From positions 28,682 to 92,681 of the forward strand of contig NZ_JAGTAR010000026.1 of assembly GCF_018156225.1 (NCBI RefSeq): 64,000 nt of DNA, given 5' to 3'. The stretch's first letter is position 1. Each line of letters opens with the position of its first letter. Below are positions 36,229 through 44,706 of the stretch, piece after piece. The notes below the pieces were generated by a model. It searched no databases. It had not been told where the DNA came from and saw nothing but the letters and a program-made list of their open reading frames with translations. This DNA comes from Carboxylicivirga sediminis. GTDB lineage: Bacteria > Bacteroidota > Bacteroidia > Bacteroidales > Marinilabiliaceae. Both the position numbers and the translations under genes were made by a program.

Positions 36229-36723
36229 CTAATTAAAGTTTACTTCTTGTAGGTATTTATCGATGATAGCCTTTTGCTTATCGGAAGTCTGTAACTCTTC
36301 TTCCAATAGCTTACCGGCAATATCAACCGAAAATTCTGCTACTTTCTCTTTCAATTGAAGGATGGCTTCGTTCTTTTCGCGTTCAATCTGAAGGCGGGCG
36401 GAGGCAATAATTTTGTCTGCTTCCTGCTGCGCTTTCGTTTTAGCATCATCCAGCATTGATTTTTTTAACTCCCGCGCATCTTTGATCAGCTTATCGCGCT
36501 CTTCTTTGGCCTCGTTCATAATCTGAACTTTAGTGGCATTTAAATCTTCCACTTCGACTCTGGCTTGTTCGGCTGCAGCTAATGCATACTCAATGGTTTC
36601 CTCACGAGATTTAACAGCTTGCAGAATTGGTTTCCAGGCGTATCGACGCAATATGAAAACCAATATACCAAACGTAATGGCTGACCAAAAGACTAAACCG
36701 GGATCTGGCGTTAACAATCCCAT
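36229..36723 (-). CDS. atpF: F-type ATP synthase subunit b
   Basis: Peripheral stalk subunit of 164 residues with one N-terminal membrane helix (GLVFWSAITFGILVFILRRY) and a long charged helix rich in Ala, Glu and Lys, which forms the stator coiled coil. Position between atpE and atpH fits. No second b gene is seen. Confidence 0.94.
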   Translation of the reverse strand: MGLLTPDPGLVFWSAITFGILVFILRRYAWKPILQAVKSREETIEYALAAAEQARVEVEDLNATKVQIMNEAKEERDKLIKDARELKKSMLDDAKTKAQQEADKIIASARLQIEREKNEAILQLKEKVAEFSVDIAGKLLEEELQTSDKQKAIIDKYLQEVNFN

Positions 36724-36736
36724 AATCGTTGAGTTT

Positions 36737-36946
36737 TTATCCTTTCATCAAAGCCACCACAATTGCAAATAAAGCAGCACCTTCAATAAGAGCAGCAGCA
36801 ATAATCATGGCCGTCTGAATTTTAGAACTTATCTCTGGCTGACGTCCCATCGCTTCCATAGCGCTTTGAGCAATTCGACCAATTCCATATCCGGCTCCGA
36901 TAATGATTAAGCCTAAACCGATTGTGGTTAATGATAAACCTTCCAT
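36737..36946 (-). CDS. atpE: F-type ATP synthase subunit c
   Basis: Rotor ring proteolipid of 69 residues with two membrane helices. The first has the Gly-rich motif IGAGYGIGRIAQSAMEA, the loop is GRQPE, and the second holds the ion-binding Glu in AALIEGAALFAIV. The Ser/Thr after Glu typical of Na+ rings is Gly here, suggesting proton coupling (inference). Confidence 0.95.
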   Translation of the reverse strand: MEGLSLTTIGLGLIIIGAGYGIGRIAQSAMEAMGRQPEISSKIQTAMIIAAALIEGAALFAIVVALMKG

Positions 36947-36972
36947 TGTATTACGTTTAAAAATATTAACTA

Positions 36973-38052
36973 TTAATGTTCTTCACTTTCGACTGCCATA
37001 CCAATAAATAAGGCAGATAATAAGGTAAATATATAAGCTTGCAATACTGCAACTAATAATTCCAACATAAACATCATAAGTGCCATAGGAACTGATACAA
37101 ATCCTACGTAGGCACTTTTCATCACAAAAATGAGTGAGAATAAACTCAGGATAATAATATGACCTGCTGTAATGTTAGCCAATAAACGAATCATTAGCGC
37201 AAATGGTTTTGTGAACAGGCCGATAAATTCGATAACAGATAACAGCAGGCGGATAGGCACTGGTACGCCCGGCATCCAGAATATATGTCCCCAATAGCTT
37301 TTTGTACCACTGAAATTGGTTACAAAAAAGGTAATAAGGGCTAACACCATAGTTAGGGATATGTTACCGGTAAGGTTGCTGCCTCCCGGGAAGAAAGGAA
37401 CCAGTCCAATCAGGTTATTTATCCAGATAAAGAAGAATAGTGTTAACAAGAAGGGCAGAAAACGGTCTGCCTTGTGTCGGTCTATTTGTGCATAGGCAAT
37501 ATCATCGCGCACAAAGAGTATTAAAGGTTCGAGGAATGATTGCAGGCCCTTAGGCACAGCCGGTGGACCCCTGTATCGTTTGGCAGCGCTGGTGAAAAGA
37601 CCAATAATCAGTAGGATACTCAGCCACATCGAAGCTACATTGCGGGTAATGGAAAAGTCAATTGGTTGGGCATTAATGACCTCATGATGGTCGTTATACT
37701 CAATTGTTCCTTCAGCATCAGTCACGTAAATTTTACCATGATACAGTTTGTAGTATTTTTCTCCTTTACGAACTAAAGTTTCTCCATGATGAAAGGCAGA
37801 TGACATAAATATGTGCAGGCCATCGTCAATTAAAATAACCGGAAGAGGAATAGTGATGTGTTGTTCCTGACCTTGCTTGTTTGTATAGGAAATAACGTGC
37901 CACTCATGAGCATCGGCTATGTGATGCATAATCATTTCCATTGGGTCAAATTCAGCATCAGTGCTTTCCTGGTGCTGATCGTTAGCATGTACGCTAATTG
38001 TTAATGCCAATGCGGCTATCAGTGCAAGCAATTTTTTAATAAGTTGCATCAA
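36973..38052 (-). CDS. atpB: F-type ATP synthase subunit a
   Basis: Proton channel subunit of 359 residues, longer than the E. coli protein because of an N-terminal secretory leader (about 1-23, ending VHAN) and a hydrophilic periplasmic domain (about 24-135), as is usual in Bacteroidota. The essential Arg lies in MIRLLANITAGH; the NNLIGLVPFFPGGSN segment is also typical. First of the core F0 genes on the transcript. Confidence 0.95.
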   Translation of the reverse strand: MMQLIKKLLALIAALALTISVHANDQHQESTDAEFDPMEMIMHHIADAHEWHVISYTNKQGQEQHITIPLPVILIDDGLHIFMSSAFHHGETLVRKGEKYYKLYHGKIYVTDAEGTIEYNDHHEVINAQPIDFSITRNVASMWLSILLIIGLFTSAAKRYRGPPAVPKGLQSFLEPLILFVRDDIAYAQIDRHKADRFLPFLLTLFFFIWINNLIGLVPFFPGGSNLTGNISLTMVLALITFFVTNFSGTKSYWGHIFWMPGVPVPIRLLLSVIEFIGLFTKPFALMIRLLANITAGHIIILSLFSLIFVMKSAYVGFVSVPMALMMFMLELLVAVLQAYIFTLLSALFIGMAVESEEH

Positions 38053-38081
38053 ATCTCAAGTGCTGTTATTATGTTCCTTTT

Positions 38082-38474
38082 TTACTTTATTAAGCGCAGC
38101 TTAACAACGATGTCTACGATTAAAAGCGCGAAATAGTTCATTAAGAACAATAGTATTTCTGTTTTGTTTTCGCTGTCCGTTGGATTTAAGAAAAGAAATA
38201 AATAGGAAATGATGAAGGCTAGTTTTAATCCCATTAATATCAGAAAGATAAATGCGCTATTGTCGGGGTGCTTTTTTTGTATAAAAACAAACAGGAAATA
38301 AAAAAGAAGGTATAATCCGCTGAGAAACAGGAGTGCGGATGATACCTTCTTGATTGATATTGTCAGCCATTCTGTCAACCACCATTCTGCACCCAATAGC
38401 ACTGTTGCTAAAGTCAGGTATACGAATGATGAGCGAATGGATTGGATAGCCCAATTACTTTTTGATATTGGCAT
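38082..38474 (-). CDS. Four-helix membrane protein in the atpI position
   Basis: A 130-residue hydrophobic protein with four predicted membrane helices (about 16-32, 42-63, 74-95, 107-125). It has little sequence signal but holds the place of AtpI/AtpI-like assembly proteins, between a bactofilin gene and atpB. Its first 20 bases overlap the end of the bactofilin gene, so translation may be coupled. A separate AtpZ-like gene, sometimes found here, is not visible. Confidence 0.75.
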   Translation of the reverse strand: MPISKSNWAIQSIRSSFVYLTLATVLLGAEWWLTEWLTISIKKVSSALLFLSGLYLLFYFLFVFIQKKHPDNSAFIFLILMGLKLAFIISYLFLFLNPTDSENKTEILLFLMNYFALLIVDIVVKLRLIK

Positions 38475-38835
38475 TCGCAGCAGGTGGTGTTACCTTTTCA
38501 TCCATTTTGCAGGTGCCGGTAAAGATGGCGCCCGGTTCAATTGAAAGCTTGCTTGTTTGAATGTCGCCATGCAACTTACTGGAAGCTTTGAGCGATAATA
38601 GTTCCGATACTGTCAGGCGGCCATCGAAAGTACCATAGATATCACAGTTAGTACATTTTACTTCGCCTGTAACAGTACCATTTTGTCCAACAAGTACTTT
38701 CCCTTTTGAGATGATATTTCCTTCGATTGAACCATCGATTTTAATATCTCCGTTTGTTTCTATATCGCCTTTGATTTTTGTACCCGGACCAATCATGTTG
38801 GGTAGCTTATTTTCAGGTTCGAAATTTTTAGCCAT
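38455..38835 (-). CDS. Bactofilin-family polymer-forming cytoskeletal protein
   Basis: A 126-residue bactofilin: short disordered ends around a beta-helix of short repeats, IKGDIETNGDIKIDGSIEG, VLVGQNGTVTGEVKCTN, IYGTFDGRLTVSELLSLKA. Bactofilins self-assemble at the membrane and shape cells or localise enzymes. It is the first gene of the atp operon, with a -7 element at 38864-38871. Confidence 0.92.
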   Translation of the reverse strand: MAKNFEPENKLPNMIGPGTKIKGDIETNGDIKIDGSIEGNIISKGKVLVGQNGTVTGEVKCTNCDIYGTFDGRLTVSELLSLKASSKLHGDIQTSKLSIEPGAIFTGTCKMDEKVTPPAANANIKK

Positions 38836-38863
38836 TTTCCAATTGTTAGTTTTAAGAATATAA

Positions 38864-38871
38864 CAAATATA
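38864..38871 (-). promoter_or_regulatory. Candidate -7 element TATATTTG of the bactofilin-atp operon
   Basis: Matches TAnnTTTG on the minus strand, 29 bases before the bactofilin start, with TATG (for TTTG) at 19-base spacing (38891-38894). It lies between the stop of the cyclase gene and the bactofilin gene, giving the ATP synthase operon its own promoter. Confidence 0.5.
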
Positions 38872-38895
38872 AATATTTAAATGCTATAACCATAG

Positions 38896-40713
38896 TTAAT
38901 TTGTCACCAGAACTTTTAATTTTTGCAATTGACGCTCCTTGTTTACCTGTCTTAATCTGCGAGCTGTATTGGTATAGTAGGTGTGCTGCGAAATAAACTC
39001 ATATTGCATTTTATTCCATTCGTCCATTGACATTTTACCATTGTGCCGGTTGAGTTCTTTGTAGAGGTTATCTGAAATGGATATAAAATCAGCCCTGCCT
39101 AAATAGTCCAGGTCAGCATCTTTAAGTATTTTTTCCAGATAGTTCTTAGGCTGATGTCCGACTCGTGTGACGTTAATCAATTCAACTATTTGATCTATTT
39201 GATAATCATGGTAGTAATATTGAGGTAGTATTTCTTTAGCGAAACTGATGCTGTTATCTTCATGATTACTGTATTCAACCAAAAAACCCACATCGTGGAG
39301 CAAAGCTGCTGTCTTTAATAACAGGAGGTCTTCAGAGCTGACTTTCTCTCCCCGTCCGATAATTTCAACCTGAGTAATCACATCTTTAGTATGTGCTTTA
39401 TTGTGATAAAAAAGGTCAGGCATCAACTCATTTTCCAATTTGTCTAAAATAAACTCTTCAATGTCACCAAAACGAATATGTTGCAGCTTAACATTGAATT
39501 GCTGGTTAGGAAATATGCCATTGGTATCAGCCGAAAGCTCAGGCCTGATTCTACGAACATAATACATGTCTGTTTCACCTTTGTATTTGATGGGCATTTT
39601 ACCTCTGTAATCGCATTCAAAGAAGTCTTTGATGAGCTCATAGGTCACGCCTGTGATATTAATCATACCAGCTGTTCCTGAGCTCTCCATCCGGGATGCA
39701 ATATTAACTGTGTCGCCCCATATGTCAAAAGAAACATTCTTGCGACCTATTTCGCCAGAGATAACCGGCCCGGTATGAATGCCTATGCGTAATTCCCAAA
39801 ATCCTAATTCGGTGTTTTGTTGTTGCTTGCTGTCAAACATGAATTTTTGCATCTCCAGCCCTGCCAAAACAACTTCAATGGGATTGGTGCGGTTGATGCT
39901 GGGTATGCCACCTGCGCACATGTAGGCATCGCCAATGGTTTTAATTTTTTCAATGTTGTACTTCTCTACAACTCCATCGAAGTAAAAGAAGAAGCGATCC
40001 AGCTCATCGATTAAAGTTTCCGGATTAATGTGTTCAACTATTTTAGTGAACCCTTGAATATCAGCGAAAAGTACGGTTACTTTTTTGTATTTCCTTGAAC
40101 GTATGCGTGCTTGTTCTTTCACTGCCAGTGCGGTAGTACCAGTATTTTTCTGTTGTGCTTTCTGTTTTATCCTAAATGCTTTACGGAACTCATCTTCAAT
40201 ATTGTGGGTTATTTTCCGGATGCGCTGTTTAAATAATATAACTATCAGTACAAATGCCAAAAAGCTGATAAGAACAATACTTCCAATGTAAAACAGAGTG
40301 TGCTGCCAGATGGGTAAATCAATGTGTATGCTAATTTCTTTGGTCTCACCATTAGGCATTTCTAACAAAAAAAAGTAGGTGCCTTCTTTTAAATTGAAAA
40401 AACTAGCTGAATTTCGGGGTGACCAGTTAGTCCAATCCTCAGAATAAGGAATAAGGCGATACCTGTACAATGGCTCTATGGTACTATCGGTTTGCCAATA
40501 TAAAGAGAAAGTTTTGCTTGATAGGGTGAGATTATTTTCAATTGAGATGGGGTGGTTGTCAGGAGATTCAGCCAAAACCTGTATATTATGTACTTGTGCC
40601 GGAAGAATATTTGGAAACAAAAGTGAAAATGTTACGTATACAACGGCGTATGAAAAGATCTTCTTGGAAAGTAATAGCTTCACAGCTCTTATGTTGATTG
40701 CTCCCTTCGGCAT
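38896..40713 (-). CDS. Membrane class III adenylate cyclase fused to an HD phosphohydrolase domain
   Basis: A 605-residue protein: hydrophobic leader (about 1-39), a short Y_Y_Y-like extracytoplasmic domain (YRYRLIPYSEDWTNWSPR), membrane helix (about 130-160), a coiled coil, then a class III cyclase (about 210-375) and an HD domain (about 420-540). Metal Asps lie in FADIQGFT and GDAYMCAGG; Lys in KIKTIGDAYM and Asp in FDIWGDTVNIASRME match adenylate rather than guanylate specificity. HD residues: YHNKAHTKD, LLHDVGF and SNHEDNS. A cyclase joined to an HD domain could both make and break down a nucleotide, but the HD substrate is unknown. Confidence 0.87.
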   Translation of the reverse strand: MPKGAINIRAVKLLLSKKIFSYAVVYVTFSLLFPNILPAQVHNIQVLAESPDNHPISIENNLTLSSKTFSLYWQTDSTIEPLYRYRLIPYSEDWTNWSPRNSASFFNLKEGTYFFLLEMPNGETKEISIHIDLPIWQHTLFYIGSIVLISFLAFVLIVILFKQRIRKITHNIEDEFRKAFRIKQKAQQKNTGTTALAVKEQARIRSRKYKKVTVLFADIQGFTKIVEHINPETLIDELDRFFFYFDGVVEKYNIEKIKTIGDAYMCAGGIPSINRTNPIEVVLAGLEMQKFMFDSKQQQNTELGFWELRIGIHTGPVISGEIGRKNVSFDIWGDTVNIASRMESSGTAGMINITGVTYELIKDFFECDYRGKMPIKYKGETDMYYVRRIRPELSADTNGIFPNQQFNVKLQHIRFGDIEEFILDKLENELMPDLFYHNKAHTKDVITQVEIIGRGEKVSSEDLLLLKTAALLHDVGFLVEYSNHEDNSISFAKEILPQYYYHDYQIDQIVELINVTRVGHQPKNYLEKILKDADLDYLGRADFISISDNLYKELNRHNGKMSMDEWNKMQYEFISQHTYYTNTARRLRQVNKERQLQKLKVLVTN

Positions 40714-40751
40714 AATAGTTCTGGTATCGTTCCCTTACTTGCAATTAGAAT

Positions 40752-40759
40752 CAAAAGTA
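40752..40759 (-). promoter_or_regulatory. Candidate -7 element TACTTTTG of the cyclase gene
   Basis: TAnnTTTG match on the minus strand, 38 bases before the start at 40713, in the 89-base gap to the divergent universal stress gene. Confidence 0.4.
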
Positions 40760-40802
40760 CTATATTTATTCCGTTAATAAAGAACATTCAGTATAGCTTT
40801 TT

Positions 40803-41636
40803 ATGGACACATCAAAGAACACAATTCTGGTTCCCTGCGATTTCACCGAAGGTGTAGATTTTGCAGTTAGACATGCCATTAAGGTTGCTAAGGAATTAGA
40901 TGCAGGCATTCACCTGTTGCATATTGCGAAAAAAGAAGAAGAGATTTCTGCACTTGAAGATCGCTTGACCGCATATGCCAATGAAATCCATGAACGCATG
41001 GGAGTTCTGCCAACAACATCGGTAAAGGAGGGTACTATCTTTAAAACAATTAATGCAGTTGTTGAAGAGCTAAACTGCCTTTTGGTGGTGATGGTGACTC
41101 ATGGTATGAAAGGATTGCAAAAGCTAACTGGTAGCTGGGCTTTGAAAGTAATTGTTGGATCAAAAATTCCATATCTTGTTGTTCAGTCTGCTCCCAAGCG
41201 TGATGATTATCAGAAGATAGTATTCCCAATTGACTATAAGGCTGAGAACAAGGAAAAGCTGAAGTGGATTCAGTTCTTGTATCAGTTCTCAAAGCCAAAA
41301 GTTTATATATATGCTTCGGCCACCAAGGAAGGAATTATTGATAGCCGGACAAAAGCAAATGTAGTGTTCTCGAAAAAGTACCTGGAAGAGAAAGGGATCG
41401 ATTACGAGCTGGTCTTATCTGAAGGAGAGGCATCCTTTTCTCAGGAAACCATTCAGTTCTCAGAAAAAATAGATGCTGATTTAGTGTTGGTGATGACTAC
41501 GCGCGATATTGCTTTTCATGACTATGTTTTAGGTGCCTATGAACAATACATTATTGCCAACAGTGCAAAAATGCCAGTATTGGTAATCAATCCCCGTACT
41601 GACTTAATGAAGTATGGTTACGGAGGTTTTGGTTGA
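40803..41636 (+). CDS. Universal stress protein, tandem Usp domains
   Basis: A 277-residue cytoplasmic protein with two UspA-like halves. The first starts ILVPCDFTEGVDFAVRHAI and has VVMVTHGMKGLQKLTGSWA; the second starts KIVFPIDYKAENKEKLKWI and has VLVMTTRDIAFHDYVLGAY. The usual ATP-binding loop G-x2-G-x9-G-S/T is only partly kept, so nucleotide binding is uncertain. Stands alone before a strong terminator. Confidence 0.9.
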   Translation: MDTSKNTILVPCDFTEGVDFAVRHAIKVAKELDAGIHLLHIAKKEEEISALEDRLTAYANEIHERMGVLPTTSVKEGTIFKTINAVVEELNCLLVVMVTHGMKGLQKLTGSWALKVIVGSKIPYLVVQSAPKRDDYQKIVFPIDYKAENKEKLKWIQFLYQFSKPKVYIYASATKEGIIDSRTKANVVFSKKYLEEKGIDYELVLSEGEASFSQETIQFSEKIDADLVLVMTTRDIAFHDYVLGAYEQYIIANSAKMPVLVINPRTDLMKYGYGGFG

Positions 41637-41660
41637 TAAACTTTACAAATTACATATACA

Positions 41661-41691
41661 AAAAGACGATCATACCAGATCGTCTTTTTTT
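41661..41691 (+). terminator. Rho-independent terminator
   Basis: Eleven-pair stem AAAAGACGATC / GATCGTCTTTT with a six-base loop, followed by more T. It ends the universal stress protein transcript. Confidence 0.85.
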
Positions 41692-41719
41692 GTACCATGT
41701 TTTTTTACGCGAATTAAAA

Positions 41720-41727
41720 TACTTTTG
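41720..41727 (+). promoter_or_regulatory. Candidate -7 element TACTTTTG before rdgB
   Basis: TAnnTTTG match 36 bases upstream of the rdgB start; no clear -33 element at 19 bases because the terminator lies there. Confidence 0.45.
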
Positions 41728-41762
41728 TCTACAAATCGTTTTATTACAAAAACAATAACATT

Positions 41763-42344
41763 ATGGAACTGGTCTTTGCTACTAATAATGAGCATAAACT
41801 TCGGGAGATTCAATTGCTTTTGGGTACTAGTTTAAAACTATTAAGTTTAAAAGATATAGGTTGTAATGAAGAGATTCCGGAGACAGGGACCACTTTAGAA
41901 GCAAATGCAAGGCAAAAGTCAGAGTATATTTTTAATAAGTTTGGCCTCAATTGCTTTGCTGATGATACAGGATTGGAAATTGATGCCCTTAATGGTGAGC
42001 CAGGTGTATATTCTGCGAGATATGCTGGTGCAGATAAAGACGCCGAAGCGAACATGAATAAAGTGTTAGACTTAATGAGTGAGGAGAATCACCGAAAGGC
42101 ACGGTTTCGTACTGTTATATCTTTATTCATAGATGGCAAAGAGCATCAGTTTGAGGGTGTTGTTGAGGGTGTGGTTCTCAGGGAACGTTCGGGGAAAGAA
42201 GGCTTCGGATATGATCCTATTTTTACGCCAGATGGCTATCAGCAGTCCTTTGCTGAAATGGCTATGGAACTCAAGAATGAAATTAGTCACCGAGGAAGGG
42301 CTATAAAAAAGTTAATTGATTTTTTGAAAGAGCACTATGGGTAA
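41763..42344 (+). CDS. rdgB: Non-canonical purine NTP pyrophosphatase
   Basis: Ham1/RdgB-type enzyme that hydrolyses (d)ITP and XTP to monophosphates, keeping deaminated purines out of DNA. 193 residues with LVFATNNEHKLREI (substrate loop), FADDTGLEIDALNGEPGVYSAR, FGYDPIF and SHRGRAIKKL, all standard. Its last eight bases overlap the porZ start, indicating co-transcription. Confidence 0.96.
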   Translation: MELVFATNNEHKLREIQLLLGTSLKLLSLKDIGCNEEIPETGTTLEANARQKSEYIFNKFGLNCFADDTGLEIDALNGEPGVYSARYAGADKDAEANMNKVLDLMSEENHRKARFRTVISLFIDGKEHQFEGVVEGVVLRERSGKEGFGYDPIFTPDGYQQSFAEMAMELKNEISHRGRAIKKLIDFLKEHYG

Positions 42345-44706
42345 ACACATATTATTTATTTTTCTACTGGCTTTAATCAATGCTTCTTTATTAAGTGCGC
42401 AAAATTCGGGATGGAGCGATCATTTCTCGTACCGAAATGCATTGCATGTAGCCGAAACAGAACGCTATGTGGCAACAAGCTGTGAGATGGGCATAATGCT
42501 ACTGGATAAACTAACAGAAGAGTTGACTACCTATAGCCGGGTGAATGGGCTTAGTGATACTGATATTACAGCTATAGAATCATTAGCTAATGATGTTTTC
42601 ATTATTGGATACAGTAATGGTAATATCGATATTTTGTCAGAACAAGGAATCTTAAATATTCCTGATTTTAAGCTTAAACAGATTGTAGGTGCTAAGGGAA
42701 TTAATCATTTTAACATGCACGATGGTAAAGTGTATTGCAGCACCGATTATGCACTACTCGTGCTTGATCCAATAAAGGGGGAGATAAGTGATACTTATTT
42801 TCTTGGCTTCAATGCCGAGCGTTTAAAAATATATCAGACGGTTATTTCTGGTGAATATATTTACGCTGCCACCGAACGAGGCTTGTTGCGAGCCAGATTG
42901 TCAGATCCTCAGATTGTATTTGATAAAGCCTGGAAGGTGGTTTCATCTAATACAATGCCTTGTGTGGCAGTTAATGTACATGGTGGTGAAATAGTTTACG
43001 TGACCAAAGAGCAGAATACCTTTAAAATATTGAGAGGTAATGAGGAGGATTGGTCTGAATTTTTAGAACATGCAGGTTATAAAAGTCTTAACGCCTATGG
43101 AGGTAAATTGGTTGTTTCGCTCACCTCTAAAGTGTTAGTGTTTGATGAAGATTATAATGAGGAGTTGACTATTGAAGAATATAATGCTGAAAGTAAACTT
43201 TCAGTTAATGAAACACTTTATTCGAGTTTTGAGGGAGCTTTATTTATGGCCGACAAAAACTATGGCTTGGTAAAAATGAATCATAGAGGTGAAGCAAGCT
43301 TTCATGTAATCAATGGCCCATATTCCAATAACTGCTTTGAGCTTCATGCAACAAGTTATGGTGTTTATTCGACAGCTGGCGGTCTGACTTATGATTATAA
43401 TAATCTGAATAGAACCATCGAATACTCTTATTATAACACTAACGTAAAGGAATGGCGTAGTTATAAGAGTTCAACGCCAGCGACAAGTAATACAAGTCGT
43501 GATTTAATACGGATATGCACTAGCCAAACTGACGAGAATAAAGTGTACATGAGTAGTTGGGGTGGAGGTATTTATGAGGTACAAGGCGTTGATTCGATAA
43601 CGTATTTTGGCGAGCAGGATGGAGGACTGCAAGATATCTATCCCGATAATCGAATGTACGTGCGCGTTGGTGGTATGGCCAGTGATAGTAAAGGTAATAT
43701 ATGGATGGCAAATGGTTATGCCTATAAAGGAGTTGTTGTAAAATCAAACGATAACTGGTATCAATTTGACTATGCATCATCTAACCTGCTTCATAGCGTT
43801 GGTCAGATGCTTATTACCAGAGATGATAATGTATGGATGACCGTGCCGATGCATTTTACTGGCGATCGACAGGGTATTATGGTCATAAATACCAATGGTA
43901 CATTGTTGGATGATAAAGATGATGAGTATAAAAGTGCTGAACCTGTTGGGAGTAATAGGGATGATCGCCATAAGGGACAATTAAGGTTGTGGGATGAGAA
44001 TAGAAAAGAAATAACCAAAGTTGTGTTGAGTATGGCTGAGGATAAGAATGGCTACATCTGGTTGGGAACTGATAAGGGTGTTTTGGTCTATTATAGGCCA
44101 TGGGCCATTTTTTCGGAAGATTATCCGGTTGCTAGCCGAATAAAAGTACCTCGTAATGATGGTAGTAACCTCGCAGACTACCTATTGGAAAATGAGAGAA
44201 TATCGTGTATAGCGGTTGACGGTGCCAACCGTAAGTGGATTGGTACCGAAGATGCAGGTCTTTATTTGGTTTCTGAGGATGGTCTAAAAACCTATTATTC
44301 ATTTAATACCGATAATAGTCCATTACCGTCGAACTCCATTACCAGTGTAGCAATATCTCCAGTAACTGGTGAAGTGTTTATAGGTACTGAAAAAGGAATT
44401 CTTTCATATAAGGCCAAGGCGACTGAAGGCAATAAAGGTTTTGATAAAATTTATGCCTACCCAAATCCTGTTCGCGAAGATTTTACTGGTGATATTACTA
44501 TTACTGGATTAATGCAAAATAGTATTGTTAAAATAACAACAGTGAGCGGTAAACTGGTGCATGAAACCAGGTCATTGGGAGGTAATGCCTTTTGGAATGG
44601 CAAGAACTTTAGTGGGGAGCAAGTAAAGACCGGTGTTTACATTGTGTATGTTAGTAATGAAAATGGAGAGTATTCTGGAGTTGTAAAGATATTGTTAGTT
44701 AGGTGA
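42337..44706 (+). CDS. porZ: Type IX secretion system protein PorZ
   Basis: A 789-residue exported protein: signal peptide (about 1-21, ending LSAQ), two beta-propeller domains built of regulator-propeller repeats (for example YVATSCEMGIMLLD, VWLGTDKGVLVYY-like and WIGTEDAGLYLVSEDG), and a C-terminal sorting-type domain (about 708-789, IYAYPNPVREDFTG to the end). In Porphyromonas PorZ sits on the cell surface and helps attach A-LPS to T9SS cargo. Length and layout agree. The gene implies a working T9SS in this organism. Confidence 0.88.
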   Translation: MGKHILFIFLLALINASLLSAQNSGWSDHFSYRNALHVAETERYVATSCEMGIMLLDKLTEELTTYSRVNGLSDTDITAIESLANDVFIIGYSNGNIDILSEQGILNIPDFKLKQIVGAKGINHFNMHDGKVYCSTDYALLVLDPIKGEISDTYFLGFNAERLKIYQTVISGEYIYAATERGLLRARLSDPQIVFDKAWKVVSSNTMPCVAVNVHGGEIVYVTKEQNTFKILRGNEEDWSEFLEHAGYKSLNAYGGKLVVSLTSKVLVFDEDYNEELTIEEYNAESKLSVNETLYSSFEGALFMADKNYGLVKMNHRGEASFHVINGPYSNNCFELHATSYGVYSTAGGLTYDYNNLNRTIEYSYYNTNVKEWRSYKSSTPATSNTSRDLIRICTSQTDENKVYMSSWGGGIYEVQGVDSITYFGEQDGGLQDIYPDNRMYVRVGGMASDSKGNIWMANGYAYKGVVVKSNDNWYQFDYASSNLLHSVGQMLITRDDNVWMTVPMHFTGDRQGIMVINTNGTLLDDKDDEYKSAEPVGSNRDDRHKGQLRLWDENRKEITKVVLSMAEDKNGYIWLGTDKGVLVYYRPWAIFSEDYPVASRIKVPRNDGSNLADYLLENERISCIAVDGANRKWIGTEDAGLYLVSEDGLKTYYSFNTDNSPLPSNSITSVAISPVTGEVFIGTEKGILSYKAKATEGNKGFDKIYAYPNPVREDFTGDITITGLMQNSIVKITTVSGKLVHETRSLGGNAFWNGKNFSGEQVKTGVYIVYVSNENGEYSGVVKILLVR

